Shown here: positions 49,916-63,262 of the stretch, one piece after another
How positions within the stretch are numbered: position 1 is the stretch's first letter
Layout: each line of letters opens with the position of its first letter
Assembly (NCBI RefSeq): GCF_037975245.1
Contig: NC_092578.1
Coordinates: forward strand, 13,686,321 to 13,750,320
Origin: Apostichopus japonicus
Lineage: Eukaryota > Echinodermata > Holothuroidea > Aspidochirotida > Stichopodidae
Reading direction: 5' to 3'
Length of the DNA: 64,000 bases
The notes under the pieces: model-generated
Databases searched by the model: none
Seen by the model: the letters and a program-made list of their open reading frames with translations, nothing else
What the model was told of the DNA's origin: nothing
Program-made: the position numbers and the translations under genes

Positions 49916-52900
49916 GGATATAGCCGGACAATTAAGCCTGAATAAGCGTACTCAGGTGAATCTGAGCTTGGATGACTATAAAGATGTGGTATTTACATAA
50001 ATTCTAGCTAGCAGGCTCATGTGTGAACTTTGATAAAGTTTGATCAAGTGATCACAATTCATAATTATGTATACAAACTTCACAACACAAGTTCACCAAT
50101 CACAGTATATACCAGATGTTAGAGCCAATATCAGACATGAGCTTTTTTACACGGAAACCTGGATTTCCGATTTTTTACTTCAGGTTCGTTTTCTTACCAT
50201 TCTGCGGTTTTGTATCTTCCACACATCCGCAAACTTTGACACATCTGTGTCAGAAAAAAACAAAACATTGTTTCATCTATTTGGAAAAGAATACCGTCAG
50301 TGAGAATATCGACAGTGCTATTATCTACTGTTATCATCTAACATACATTGCTGTAACTGATGCAGGAATCACTAGATTGATGTAACTCTTGCAGGAATCA
50401 CTAAATCGTTTTGTGAGACGAACAGATTCTGTGTAGTTTTCAGCAGGATATATATTTGGTATTAAAATATCTAGATTGTAGTTTCAAATCAATTCTTGCA
50501 GTAATTTGAACAAATGCCAACTGAAGGAATCTGGTATTATCTCGGGGAGAGTTTCTCCTCAACCGTACGTATATATGTTGCAGTTAAGAAGAAAGACCAC
50601 TACTTATGATAATACTAGTCCATCCTAATTCATGTTCACAAGGGGCCTATTTTAGCAGTGTTTGTTGCCTGCAGCATGTAACCGAATTCCATTCGCACAA
50701 CTTTGATTCGAGCCTATATATGCCATGCCCCGGTCCCTATGCGGTTCAAACTATTTGTCAGTTCACCGCAGGACTCCGCAAATATTACCCCAGTGTTATG
50801 AGCGGTGATGATGGTGTTTTCTGTCACAGTGAATTAGTCCCCCATAGAGTGTTACAGCTAGAGGGCAGTACACCATATTGGATTCAGTGGATTTTCTCTG
50901 AAACTGGAAGTAGGGGACGGTCATAGAGTGTGACCTTCATGTGTGTAGTTTCATGTTATTCATGAATACATACATGTCATACCCCAGGCTTTTCTCGAAA
51001 ATGTTGATTTGATTGACTTTAAATTTAGACTTCTTTGTTGGTGGTTGCGGTACATTGTTGGGCAGGAAGTCCCAGAGTGATGGTTAACATAAGGGGAGAC
51101 AACAGGGTAGAGAATATAACACAAGTAACGAGATGGCCTGGAGATACCTGATCGAAGACAATAACAACACCATACATAAGATATTAACAACACACTCCTA
51201 ATTTACAACTGCAGTGATATACAGTATGTTCTATTGTGTTGTTTCGAAACCAGATTATATTGCAGGCATGGGGACATTATAAAGTAAGTTTCTTAGGTCT
51301 TTGTTTGCAGAGTCGGCAGTCTTTGTTTGAACACATATGCTGTACTTTCATGTCCTTTGTTTTTAGTTTCCATGATAAATGCTTGCAGCTCTTTTGTGTG
51401 CAACCAACAAATTTAAAGGCATTGAAGACTCGCCCCAAACCGCGTGCCGCCCTCCGGAAAAGTTAACTTTCCGTTGCTTGAAAGTGAAGTTTTTTTCTTG
51501 TTGCTACAAAATGCAGACAGTAATGAAACGTGATACCTTGTTATCTTTTATCTGGACCTGAGATCTCCATCGCTGCTATGTACACTGTGTTGTGGGTATT
51601 GACCGTAGCTGCATGTATCGACTGTACACTAGTGTCTAGTAACCGAGGGTTACAAGCTGTGTGTGTGTATTTTCTGGGATCGATGGTGGTGTTTAACACT
51701 TCGGAAACACCTCATTCGAAACTAGGTTAGATTACCGGCATCAGACGTTTCTTTGTGCGCGAGTCTTTACTCTCTTGAAGTGAAAAAGGGACTTTTTTCG
51801 TTGAGATACAAGCTCTTCACCCAGGCCTTTTTCCCTGATCATCAAATGTGACCAATAAAAGTGCACTAAATAACCACCGCACTTGAAAGCATTTGATTTG
51901 ACAAGAGGCATATATCCGGACATCAATGGATAACAGACAAGACTTAATGCTCCTTTCATGAAACGTTTAAATCCCTGCAATCTCTTTTTTTGCTAATCAA
52001 TGATCACTCCATTAAGCTCATTGGGAAGTATTGACTACTTTAATACAAAGGCGGGGTATAGAATTGTGTAGATGAGAGAATATCATTCAGCCCCAAGTAC
52101 GGTAAAATCCCCTCCTAGGTACAGTCCAACAGCACTCCACGCACACACACACAGCAATAAATCCAATGCTTTGTTGTTCCTGCCAGCCTTAAGAGGCATC
52201 TGCCGTGATTAAGTGTCCATTTTGCAGGTTGGATCAATCACAACGCTGACAGAATGTCAAAATGGGACGGTACATTACCAAGATTAATTGTTACCTAAGT
52301 CTGACAGTATGGAATTTTTCAACATGTTTCCGTATCTCGGTGGTGTTGGGAGGGACAGGACTGCACAACTCAATCAACCGTGCAGTGGAAGAAAATTCTT
52401 CCCTTTCGGGTTTTTGGTCTTCTAGCCCCCAGTTTCTGTTTGTTATGATAGGAAAACTTCAAAGCCAAAACTTTGAGGAAAAATTTCAAATTTTTACATA
52501 AATATTGAATTGGTATTTTAGAGTTGCAGATAGAGTTTTGTACTAAAATGTTTTTTTCATGATGCTGCATGGGAAAGAAAAGATTTGATTAATGAGGTAG
52601 CATACATTGATAACGATTGAAAGTCTACAGTGACTACTGCAATCCCATGTCCCAGGAAAGAAGGGTTTGCATTACTTTCAAAACTCAGGCCACCTTTCAA
52701 ACTGATTTGAATTATTAAAGTGGCCCCCGAACATGATAACAACTAAAAGTTACTGAAACCAAACCTAGAGAAGAAATATCTCTGGGTGGAAGTTGCCCAA
52801 ACCAACATTTACAAGGGCCCTCATGACCCAGATATTAACAGATAATAACAACAGTGGGAATTTCCTTGAATTATATCTGTTTTGAATGAGAGATGTTATA

Positions 52901-54241
52901 ACAACGACATATGGAAACTGGAAAGGGCCATATACATGGACTGCAATGGTGTACCACCATAGAAAATACATCAAGGTACGAATACCGGCTACTGTATGCA
53001 TACTATTTGCAAGTATAAACCCCCCCAAAATTCTGATAATTTCCATGAAAATTATGGTGAGTATGCATGAAGTGCTCAAATGAATCAGTGAGGGTACCAA
53101 GGCCCTGAAATCAACATATTCACAAGTTAAAACATTGCTTTGATATTTCAAGCAATTTTTTTTGGTTTTTTTTGGGAACAATAAAATGGAATATAAGACA
53201 ATTTTAAGCGACAACTGTCTTTGCTTGATGTCAGCAGTACAATTTGAAGAAAAAAAATGGAAAAACAAAGAAAGAAACAGAAGACCAGTCAGACAATATT
53301 GGCAGCCTCAGGTGAATCATGTCAGTAATGGTAAAAAGTGGTTAGGATAGCTGTGACAAATTGGCAAGCTGCTGTTGCTATGGATACCTCACCTTAAAGA
53401 CAACTGTTGAATTAGTCATAACCATTGAGTGCTACAAATGTCACATTACCAATGACATCAACTGCAATATATCGCTTTCATGGCAGGGAATTAATACTTA
53501 AAGGAGCAAGTATAGTTGAAATGAGTGAATATGAGGTCAAATAAATGTTTGGTAAATTAATAGTAATGCCAAAGGTTCATGCAAAGGAATGATTTTTCAA
53601 AGCAATGCTTTAATAAAACTGGTAGGCTGAATCCTGAAGTCAATATTGACCCAGTTCAGGGTTCTTTGATAATGTGTTTTGAAGCAGTCATGAGTGGACA
53701 ACACTGCTCCACACAGACTGTAAAATATCCCATGTAGCAATACATCTCATATGGCATTGACTATTTAGTAAAAGTTTCATTAAAAGTAAAGAATTGATTT
53801 TGGTTTTGTTCAGATATGATTACATGGTATGAAGCGATGCGACTACAAAGTTATAAGGAGAAAAGATCTGGTCGATAGAATTGCTGGCATTATAGCGAAT
53901 CATTAATTAGTAATTACACTCGTTGGTGAAGCAATTAAGAATGAAATTTGTTAGTGTCATCCCCATTTTTAAGCGATAGACTGTACGTTTTGGTGGAAAT
54001 TTGCCAATTTGCTACTTTCATTTAAGGGATCATGCAACTAACTATATGGTGTTACATATAATACCTCTTTTGTATGTATTTGTATGTATTTTTAAAATCC
54101 TCCTGCAAGCAGGAACTCGCGAAGAAGCCTCATTGGTTTATCAAGGTTGCAAGCTGACCCAAGTCAGTCTCTTAGATTCATATTAAACGTCCATGATTAT
54201 GAATTGTCAACAACTCTGTACTGGACGACATACATTAATCT

Positions 54242-54311
54242 TGGAGTGACTCGAACTCGGGGGAACCTTATGATTGGAGAGCACCGGCGTTAACCACTGA
54301 GCTAACACTCC
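54242..54311 (-). pseudogene. tRNA-like sequence (SINE head or tRNA pseudogene)
   Basis: On the minus strand the 70-base segment starts GGAGTGTTAGCTCAGTGG and ends GAGTTCGAGTCACTCCA. It has an A-box (TAGCTCAGTGG), a B-box-like GAGTTCGAGTC and a 6-bp GGAGTG/CACTCC acceptor-type pairing. The T-stem is missing about five bases and cannot form alongside the acceptor stem, and the anticodon stem does not pair (a CTCCAAT loop would give CCA). So it is not a working tRNA gene. A tRNA-derived SINE head is the likelier origin. Confidence 0.6.
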
Positions 54312-57300
54312 ACTGAGACATATATGCTTCAATGAATTTTGAGACATATATAGCATCAGTCTCTCCTACAGTATGATACCCTCCTAGTCCAATCACGATA
54401 CACTGCATCCCTTTAATGATGTCATGCAGCTAGGCGTCAATAGGTTACCATAGGTTACCATTTATAAATGGATTCGCCATTGACACCTCTCCCACTGGGC
54501 AACACAGCAGATGGAATCAAATATATTAACGTACCTCCTGTCTGTTTACATTTATGAATTTAATTTCCAGTCATGGCTGTGTTTCCTGCTATATTAAGAC
54601 TACACATTGCTACACGTGCTGCTGGCAGTATTACAGTTCTAGAGAATTTTTCGAGATACTGTCACAATTCCCTTTAGTGAAACTTCTCTCTGATATTTCC
54701 AGTCAGTTGAAATTGTCTTAATTTTATCAATTCTTCAGGTAAAATTTATTAGCAGATTTTGTCATGTTTATTTGGTCTATACCATCATTAAATTACATTG
54801 TTGACATTGCATTCTAAATTCTCGCTTGTAGAGAAAAAAAAATTCCGGAAAGTTTCAAGTTATAATGATCGGGTTATAATACCATAAATGACTGAAAAAG
54901 TAAGGCTTATGTACAGAAATGTTCTCTGTTTCTGAATTTCTCTTCTTTTATATCGTGGACTGCTCAAAAATGGATTTTGAAAAATATTTACACTAGAAAA
55001 CTGATTTAAAATAAATTTGAAAAATGTTGACAGATGGGTGTTTAATACTTAGAATTGGTTTAGTTGAACTGACTGAGGAATGTTAATTAGCCAAACATGG
55101 CTCAATGATTGGAAATGTTTCATTGTTCCCGACAGAGCATATGTCACCTTCCATGTGATCACACTGGACCAATCAGTAGAGTTATCTCTGAATGTACTTA
55201 ACAATATTCATACAAAGCAAACTATGAAAAAAAAAAATTGGGTGGTACAATTACACTAAGAATTCTGCTGCCTTTGATACGAAACTCCCTTCAGATTTAC
55301 ACATTTGTTTAGCGAATTTTCCAACCATCATAAATTCCCTTCTGTAAATATGATTCATGAAATTTAGTACTTGTGAGAAATGCTCCTTCCATTGCTGTCC
55401 TTAGCAATGGGATTCTTTTCATGTATAGTGTCAGAGAAGTTTGATCAGTCTCCAAACCATTTGGAGAGAAGCTTATGTTTCTAACATGTCGATTCCTCAG
55501 TTTAAACTGCAAGAAGAGAAAAAAATAGGGTGAATTTGAGAAGGAGAAACTGTGGGAATGTAAACTTCAAACTGATTTGGACAAAAATGGCAAATCTTTG
55601 GGATAAAATGGGATCTGTTATTTTGATGAAAGTTTGTTTGGGTCCATGGGGAGTGCCATTTGTTATTCGGTGATACGAGTACACTTTGAGAAAACCTGGG
55701 AAGAATAAAAGAAAAGTTCGGAAATGAAAAGATTTGTCAAAAGAGTGTCACAAAAATTTCTCTTGGGGACCGAATGCACATGTCAATCATGCAGTGAAGA
55801 GATTTCACAATCAAAAAATGCCATTCTTTTGGAAAAACAAATTTTCTTACATGAAGTTTTTAGAGGAATATTATTTATATGTATACCCTTAAATACTTTA
55901 TTTTCTTTTTATTTAATAAAAAACTTCCCAAGTGTTTGAAAGACAGAGAGGACAGATTGTAGACAGTATTTTTTTTTAAACTGTTTCCTTCAAATTGAAC
56001 ATTGGCACAAATCAATCTTGAAGTATCTTAGAGAATTTATATGATCCATAGCCATTATATAATTATATTCATAAAACAGCCTAAATAAAAATGTTACAAA
56101 CATGCAATCAACTCCCTGTTGAAATCACTATTGAGGCACCCACAGAAATTTATGTTCCTATGTGTAAGAAACCCAAACCTCACTGGCTAATTTCTAGTCC
56201 CCCCCCCATGCACTCCCCTTCAATTTTTTGGAAGCGCCCCATCCTCCACTGTGAGGTGATGATGAATGATGCCGGTGCAGTTTGGGATTTTTCCTCGGCA
56301 GTGAGGGTACGGTCTATTACATAAACTATAAACATGGCAGACATTTTCCTGGCATCACAAGTGCTCCGGTTACAAACAGTCTGCTGGCAAAAAGACAATT
56401 CTTGTTTTAACTAACTTCCTCATCCAGAATGTTTGATTGCTTCCAACAAAAGGAATGATGGTTCAGAATTCCATCCTTTGACAAGCTCCTCAGAATCTTC
56501 ATTCCTAAACATGGCTACTTCACATCATTTGAAGTTTTCCTTTGTGGATATGCATAACTGAAACTTTCCTTTAGTTTGATTGATTGCAAAAGACGATTTG
56601 CTTTCTGAACTCATTGTTCAAACGTTGGCATAGGGTAGACTATATAACCGGTAGCAACTCCAAAACAAATGTTGTCTGGAACAACTTAGGGCGAGGAAGC
56701 AGATCAAGCAAACCGTCATCATTTACATTGTGCAGCTGCATATGGCTGAAAAACTAGGAAAACCATAACAGGGTTTTGATCTAGTATGTCATTACAATAC
56801 ATATCGACACAATGGCTACCATAGTGTCAAGGTGACTTTTAAACCCTTACATGTAAACAATTGGAGTAATATATTTTCATTAAAATATTTGAGAGACTAC
56901 AGTAGTTCTTCATCACGATACTCTTAATTATAAGTTAAATATGTTGGTTTGATTTGGTTCTTATCTTTTATATAATAATAATCATATCTGCAAAGCCGAC
57001 AACGGTGCCAGGCTGCTGGATTCAAAAAATATATTTCTACATTTATCATAGCATGATATGAGGTTTTTGGTTTCTTTGAGAATGTTTCGATCAAATAAAA
57101 GGGGAGGGGGGGAGTAGGGGCGGGGGAAAATTATGCACACTTTTACATACATGGGTTACGGTAATTGAATAATATATAGCTCATAAAACTGATATACTAT
57201 ACCGGGGCTTAATTTTATACCTTTTCTGAGATTGCAGCAAAACTTTTTTCACTATTCATGAGTTCTGACGCTTTCAACAGTTGGTATTATAAAACAGAAA

Positions 57301-59078
57301 GGTATTCGTTGACAAATGATAACTCTGTCAGTGAAAGCTATATATTCCTGGCCTCGTGTTCGCTTGGCCCCGATAATAGGTCTTCCTTGATCCTTTTCCC
57401 CCGAGCATCGAGAAAGAGTCTGTCATCGTTCTTCGGAGTAAGACGATATTTCAAACTAAATTGAAGGTGTCCTCTGTCCTGGAAACTAGAAATGAAACAA
57501 TGAAAGGAAATGTTAATAAAGCCATCTCGTTCTAACGTTGTTGAAATGTTAACCTACTTTTATTCGATCCTGGAGATCAGCTGTCTAACAGAATGTGAAA
57601 TGCTATAGAAGTTACATATATGAAGCGTGCTATATTTGTAAACATTTAAATTGTCCTTGCTCCTAGGAAGTTATGTTTTTGTGGTGGATTATATATATCC
57701 ATAAATGAATTTGTACAACTTGTCTCTGAAAAGGAAAGCTTGTTTTTGCCTCATTAGTCAGGTTTTTTACCAGATAAATGTTGGTTTGCGAAACTGAGCC
57801 ATTCCATTGTTCCCAATGCTATTGTGGTGGGCTACATGTGATAAGACAATACCTCGCTAGGCACAATATCAATTGTTCACTCTGTCAGATTGTGGCAGGG
57901 TGTTGCTTTGTAACTGAAATGTCATCTCACCAGAATCAATTGTGTTCTTGTCATAATGATTGATGAAAAAAGCTCAAGATTAGTTACAAACAAATTCCTG
58001 TAAAATTTTGGCAAATTTGTGGAGAACAAATGATGTTGAATGCCATTCAAGGATGATCTGAAGTTTCTATGAATTAGACAAAAGGAGATGTTTTGGTTGA
58101 GCTATTAGAATTTATGAAACAATGGATTAAAAATACATTAACATTAAGGCCGGCACTGAGGAGTTGACAGCATCATTTTTGAGGCCTTAAAGGAACATTT
58201 CAGAGGTTTAGTATAATTTAAAGCTGGAAATCCTGGAAACCTCAATAAAGATAAAGAAATATTACTATGGGCACTCATTTTTTCCCACTTTTTTCCTTGA
58301 ACTTTAACATATCAACACTAAACATTCTCCTTTAATTCACCCTTTAAATGTATAGCTTCTTGCGTGGAGTTTCATAATTCTTTCGGTGCTATTCGATACT
58401 AAACAGCTCATTACAATGCATGTTGTTCGTCAACTTGACGATAGGAAATTTTTACTGCAAATAATTAGATAAAAAGTGGAAATTTTTGACATTTTCCAAT
58501 TTGCTGTTTATACATGTCGTTTTTATATTAATATACAAAACAAATTGCCCAGATTGACAAAATGTTCCAAATTGAATGAAATGATTATCAGTTTTAGCAG
58601 GTTATCAGTCTTATTAAGAGCAAAATTCTCCAGAGCTTTGGTAAGATTGTAAACCGAGAGCAATAACATGCTTGCCTACCATGGACAGTTGACCTGTCTT
58701 TTACTACAGAAATGCTAATTGGTTATGTTTTTGTTCTTCATTTCTGCTCTTAAAAACCACAAATTAAATGATAGCGAAACAATAATTTCATTCCCATGGC
58801 AACTAATGAGCCACTCATTTCACATTTGTCATGGACTCATGGAAGTTGTTATAGAGTATACAGATCAAGCCATTACTGGGATTATTTCTGGCAGGGAATT
58901 AATATTGCACAGCTTGATAATGCATATCAGAAAAATTTCAACCAGTAGAGAAAGGAAGTGGTTTCTTAATTCTGTTATATTTTGGAGATATTACACATTG
59001 AAATCATGTGTACTAACTATTGACATAATGTGTAAAAGTAAGTGGGCCTGATGTTTCAATCCTAGCAGGATCTTCTTC

Positions 59079-59110
59079 AGAGGCTGAATGACATTTGTCA
59101 TTCAGCCTCT
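59079..59110. repeat. 15-bp-arm perfect palindrome
   Basis: AGAGGCTGAATGACA (59079-59093) and TGTCATTCAGCCTCT (59096-59110) are exact reverse complements with only TT between. It is preceded by GGGCCTGATGTTTCAATCCT and AGCAGGATCTTCTTC. It lies about 720 bp upstream of RECK exon D. Probably the terminus of a dispersed repeat. Confidence 0.85.
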
Positions 59111-59344
59111 AAAGTAGATAAGTAGTTTGCTGAACAGTTTTTGTTTAGTTTGTATAATTTACATAAGAGAAAAAATTCTGTTTATGTTGCTTTTATCCTT
59201 AATTGCTTTATGAGGTAGTCAACAGAGCAACTTTGATATTAGTTGGTATTATAAATTGTGAATGTGAACAAGAAACTTAATTGTCTGCTAGCACTTTTCA
59301 TTAACTGGGAATGATTTTTTCAAATTTGATTTCTTTTTCTTTTT

Positions 59345-59358
59345 GGGGGGGGGGGGGG
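59345..59358 (+). repeat. Poly(G)14 tract
   Basis: Fourteen G after a T-rich run, about 480 bp upstream of RECK exon D. Confidence 0.95.
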
Positions 59359-59834
59359 CCGAAGGTTGATTTAGTCAAATTTTGTGACACCATCAGAATT
59401 ACTAAATTCCCCAAAGTTGTTTCATTACCTTGTTATCATTCTTGCAATCATTGTCACTATACTCATAAAACTCCAGGTGATCATCTATAACTGCTCTCAT
59501 ATGTGAGGGCTGGCCTATATTATAGTCTCATCTGTTGTCATGTTGGAAGAAGTCTTTCTAACACACCCTAAAGTTGTCTAATTTTACGATTCTTCAAATC
59601 TGATACAGCATCAATGGATGATGTGACATCTTAAGCTTTTCTTTAAGTTGTCTTTGGTTTCTTTTCTGTCTTTAAAAATGTTCTTTTCCAAATCTTTGAA
59701 GTAAAATGACTTTTTTTTTCTTCAATTTTTCAAAAAAAGAATTTTTTAATCGTGTCGAAGATTGTCCTTTTGGCCACTAACTTTGATTTACTATTTCCTC
59801 ATTTTTTTCTCTCTTGTTGTCTTTTTTCCTCCAG

Positions 59835-59882
59835 GCACACTCTTTTGCAGAGGTACAAGAGCGTTGCTCCCCAAGAGACGAG
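59835..59882 (+). CDS. RECK: RECK internal exon D: continuation of cysteine-knot module 2 (partial gene)
   Basis: A 48-bp exon, phase 0 in and out, with acceptor TGTCTTTTTTCCTCCAG and donor GAG|GTAAGA. It encodes AHSFAEVQERCSPRDE. The single Cys falls 12 residues after the last Cys of exon C, the same gap as in vertebrate RECK between CC...C...C and the next cysteine of module 2 (recalled). The following residues up to the third CC motif are not in the window. The reading frame is unambiguous only through the join with exon C. As with exons A and B, the short length makes single-exon evidence modest, but splice signals, phase and cysteine spacing all agree. Confidence 0.83.
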
Positions 59883-60329
59883 GTAAGAACACATGAATAG
59901 CCCAGGGCCTGAAGAGATAGGGTAGAAATAGTCTGGGAGAAAAAAATGATGAAAAATGAGCTGAAAAGTTTGACTGGTAGACTGAGATTCGGGTCATTGA
60001 CTGGCTATGTTTAGTTGTGATGAATAGGTTGAATAAAAGCGACAAAAATACACAGACAGAGGGGAAAAATAAAAGAATAAGAAAGAAAAAAAGAAAAAAA
60101 GGAAAAAGACCATGCTCCCAGAAGACAGGCTTGTTGTGATTCTGGTTAGAGGGCCCCGAAGCTAAATGAGGCAGCAGCCTTACCATCACCTCGCATAGTT
60201 TGTAACCATAATGGGGGGTATTGATGTCACTGTGTATTTACATTTCATTTGATCCTCGCTTTTCAAATGCCGAACAAAAGATCACATGACCTCAAAACTT
60301 AACGTAAGCGCGGTGATTCAGAAAACAAG

Positions 60330-60347
60330 TATATATAAATATATGTA

Positions 60348-60378
<31 letters not shown>

Positions 60379-60379
60379 A

Positions 60380-60425
<46 letters not shown>
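60330..60425. repeat. (AT)n microsatellite
   Basis: About 95 bp of AT dinucleotide repeat with a few G or T interruptions, about 450 bp inside intron D. Confidence 0.95.
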
Positions 60426-60427
<2 letters not shown>

Positions 60428-60540
60428 CAGCATGGTTCAGCTGAAGCTTTTGTGTTGCAACAAAATACGGAATATGACTGTTGTGGTTTATTTATAAGAG
60501 AATACTATGTGATGTTATACATTTTAATAGATGAATTTTA

Positions 60541-60614
60541 GCGGCTTTAAGCTAAGTGTGGGCACATTACAATGTATATTAGTGGCTTTAAGCTAAGTGT
60601 GGGCATGTTACAAT
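60541..60614. repeat. Two-copy tandem duplication, 44-bp spacing
   Basis: GGCTTTAAGCTAAGTGTGGG followed by CA and TTACAAT occurs twice, starting at about 60543 and 60587. Confidence 0.85.
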
Positions 60615-61529
60615 TGCTGAACAAGTACATATGTCGATCACCTACTGTAGCCGATATCTGGAAGCCATAGCCATACGTTGCTTTCTGAATAATTCAGCGC
60701 TATAATCAAATGTAACGATTTGATACATAAATAAGTGCATTATCATTTATTTATTTATTTTAATAACGATCATCATAAATTAAATTAGGTAAAGTGACAG
60801 ATTAAATTTGACTTGTATCATTCTTCAGTATGAAACTAATAAGTAAAACGGTTAAGACATCTTCTCTGTTGATCTAGCAGCAACCTATTTAATCTACAGA
60901 CATATGTTGACTATTTCCAACACTCATTTATGCCTATAGTCATGCTCATCGCGTAAACTCTTCGCGAGTTTCTGAAACCACTGGTGGATTTGATTCCTTT
61001 TATTTTGAGAGTCTATTGTTAGTATAACTTTGATGTGGGGGGGGAGGTGGAGGGGGAGGGAGGGGTGTGGTTTTCATTCTTTGTTTACTGATTGGTTATC
61101 CGTTTGAGTGACATTGTAATACTGCTGTTGATATTTACTTCTCAATGCAAACTCACAACCAGCAGCTGTTGGTTGTAATTGATAATAAATTTTGTCTAGC
61201 TCACTCTCTCCTGTCTGTCTTTACCTTTGATATATGAAAGTAGTTACAGATAAAGTCTCAAATTACTCACAGACATGCAGGTTAATAACCAGTAGGTCAC
61301 ACAGTTTATTGGCCTGACCGGGTTCATCATCCTGGAAGGGGTACACAGCTACTTTACATTTATTATCTCTAGATATGTTTGTGAGGTTTGACAACGGTAT
61401 TATCTAGATGAAATAAACCTGTCATACAAATGTATTCAGATATGTGTAATACGTAGGGATACACAACAGTGCCAAAGAGGAGATAATTGGCCAGCATTGA
61501 AGGTAGTGCTACATGCCCCCTCGCAAACC

Positions 61530-61574
61530 CAGGAGGGTGCGTAAAAAAGAATGGGAGGGTGCGTAAAAAAGAAT
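61530..61574. repeat. 22-bp tandem duplication
   Basis: GGAGGGTGCGTAAAAAAGAA is present twice head to tail. Confidence 0.9.
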
Positions 61575-61914
61575 GTAGTGAAACAGCTCTTGAGGCATCA
61601 TGTGGGGTTCTGCTTGGGTAGGAGGACCATTTCTATCCAATGTCTGGTCTCTCGGCCATGAATGGCTCTCATAATTGGCTCCTTTAATATATCTACCACT
61701 TTGATGCCAAGGGATTGGGATCCATCTTGTCCAAAAGCCTTTGTCATTCCTCATCCCTTTTCAAACATTAAGCCACCGAGTACACCCTGTAAATTTTAAG
61801 GATGGTTGAGCCATCATTGAAGTTTGCATATGTATTCCCTAAAAGTGGTCTAGCAGAGTAGAATAGAGCAAAGTTTTCCAGGAGTAATCCTATAAAACAT
61901 ACTCGGTAACTGTA

Positions 61915-62370
61915 GGTTATCCTGTTACCCACCTAACCTACTCGTGAGTAACTCTAACCTACTCGTAACTCAAACTTACTTGTGAGTCACTCTAAGGTAC
62001 TCATGAGCATCTCATTGAAGGATGTTGACATACATGGTATAACCCTAACCCTCCCAGTAACCGTACGGTGTCATCTACCCGTGAGTAACTTTAACCTACT
62101 TGTAACTCGAACTTACTTGTGAGTCACTCTAACGTACTCATGAGTATATCATTGAAAATGTTGACATACATGGTATAACCATAATCTTTGCAGTAACCGT
62201 ACGGTGTCATCTACCCGTGAGTAACTTTAACCTACTCGTAACTCGAACTTACCTTTGAGTCACTCTAATGTACTCATGAGCATATCATTGAAAGATGTTG
62301 ACATACATGGTATAACCCTAACCCTCCCAGTAACCATACAGTATCATCTACCGTGAGTAACGCTAACTTT
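61915..62370. repeat. ~136-bp tandem repeat, three copies plus decayed relatives
   Basis: The landmark GGTATAACC occurs at 62036, 62172 and 62309, giving periods of 136 and 137 bp. Each unit contains CCGTGAGTAACTTTAACCTA, TTGTGAGTCACTCTAA, palindromic ACTCATGAG(T/C) and TTGACATACATGGTATAACC. Degenerate GTGAGTAA/GCTGACA pieces continue to about 62640. Copies 1 and 3 include CCCTAACCCT, a two-unit telomere-like motif that is probably coincidental. Confidence 0.88.
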
Positions 62371-63235
62371 GCAGTGAGCAGTGAGTAATGCTGACATTAT
62401 TATCATACATTAAATTAATATAACATGTCCAGTAATGATAAACCTACATGCGAGAAAGTACGACAACTTGTTCACACATTCAATATTGCTGACATATACA
62501 TAGTATTATCCTCGCTTTTCCTGCAACAACATAACCTACTCGTGAGTTAATGCTAACTTGATCACGAGTATAGTGAATAATGCTGACATACCTTTCATTG
62601 CTCATGAGTAACGAGTAATAAAGCTGACAGACACAGTTACCATATAAGGCACTAGTGATATAAAATCTAACTTCTTATCTGAACCATTTGATGTCCCAAT
62701 CTTAGCCTAGTCATCGTCGCCAGTGGGTGCTGGGCTGGCCCTGAAAATTATATTGTTCTCTTCTTTGCCTCCAAATATAGCTCCATGATATTGTTAGATT
62801 CGATACAGTATGTGCAACAATGTTAACCATTTAAAAAGGATAAACTTTATTATATGAGTTATATGCTCGCACTTTTATGAAATGTTGTTAAAAGATTTGT
62901 AACAATAACCACGGAAAACCATTTGGCACCTCAGAGGCCAAGAGTAGCATTAACTAGACCCAAACATGTTTCAGTTTCATTGCGCCATTAATACAGTAAC
63001 AACTTTTTCCTCTTTTTGTCTGCCCAAAGATATGTACCAATGTAGTGATTGTAAAAAAACTCAGTTTATTGTCTTGGAAATCATATAACCTTTATTTCCT
63101 GTACTTAAAGGAATATGATGATTTGTTGGGCAAAGAATTTGATGGCTGAGTTTTCAGCACTAATACACTAAGTGCATCATCTTTATTAACATCATTACAG
63201 AAAAAAATCAAGAAAGAGAATGACCAACTGTCTTC

Positions 63236-63262
63236 TCTCTCTCCCCCCCCACTCCCCCTCCC
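63236..63262. repeat. CT-rich tract with C8
   Basis: CTCTCTCCCCCCCCACTCCC and neighbouring pyrimidines. Not followed by a supportable exon. Confidence 0.9.

Larger units (their letters stand above)
48850..59834 (+). other. RECK: RECK intron C (10,985 bp)
   Basis: Phase-0 intron from GTGAGT (48850) to TTTTTTCCTCCAG (59834). Contents: a hAT-like remnant just inside the donor (48868-48980), A-rich purine runs (49050-49083), the second copy of a small foldback (49850-49915), a tRNA-like piece (54242-54311), a palindrome (59079-59110) and G14 at 59345. The stretches 50.0-54.2 kb and 54.4-59.0 kb hold no exon or repeat family I can support, apart from short duplications such as GCAGGAATCACTA at about 50364 and 50390. 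Confidence 0.8.

Noticed and set aside
59791-60189. 132-codon minus-strand frame across RECK exon D
   Set aside because: It is antisense to a well-supported exon, and its Phe/Leu-rich composition reflects A-rich + strand DNA.
62040-62056. Interstitial telomere (CCCTAACCCT)
   Set aside because: Only two partial units and they belong to the 136-bp repeat unit, so it is more likely coincidence.
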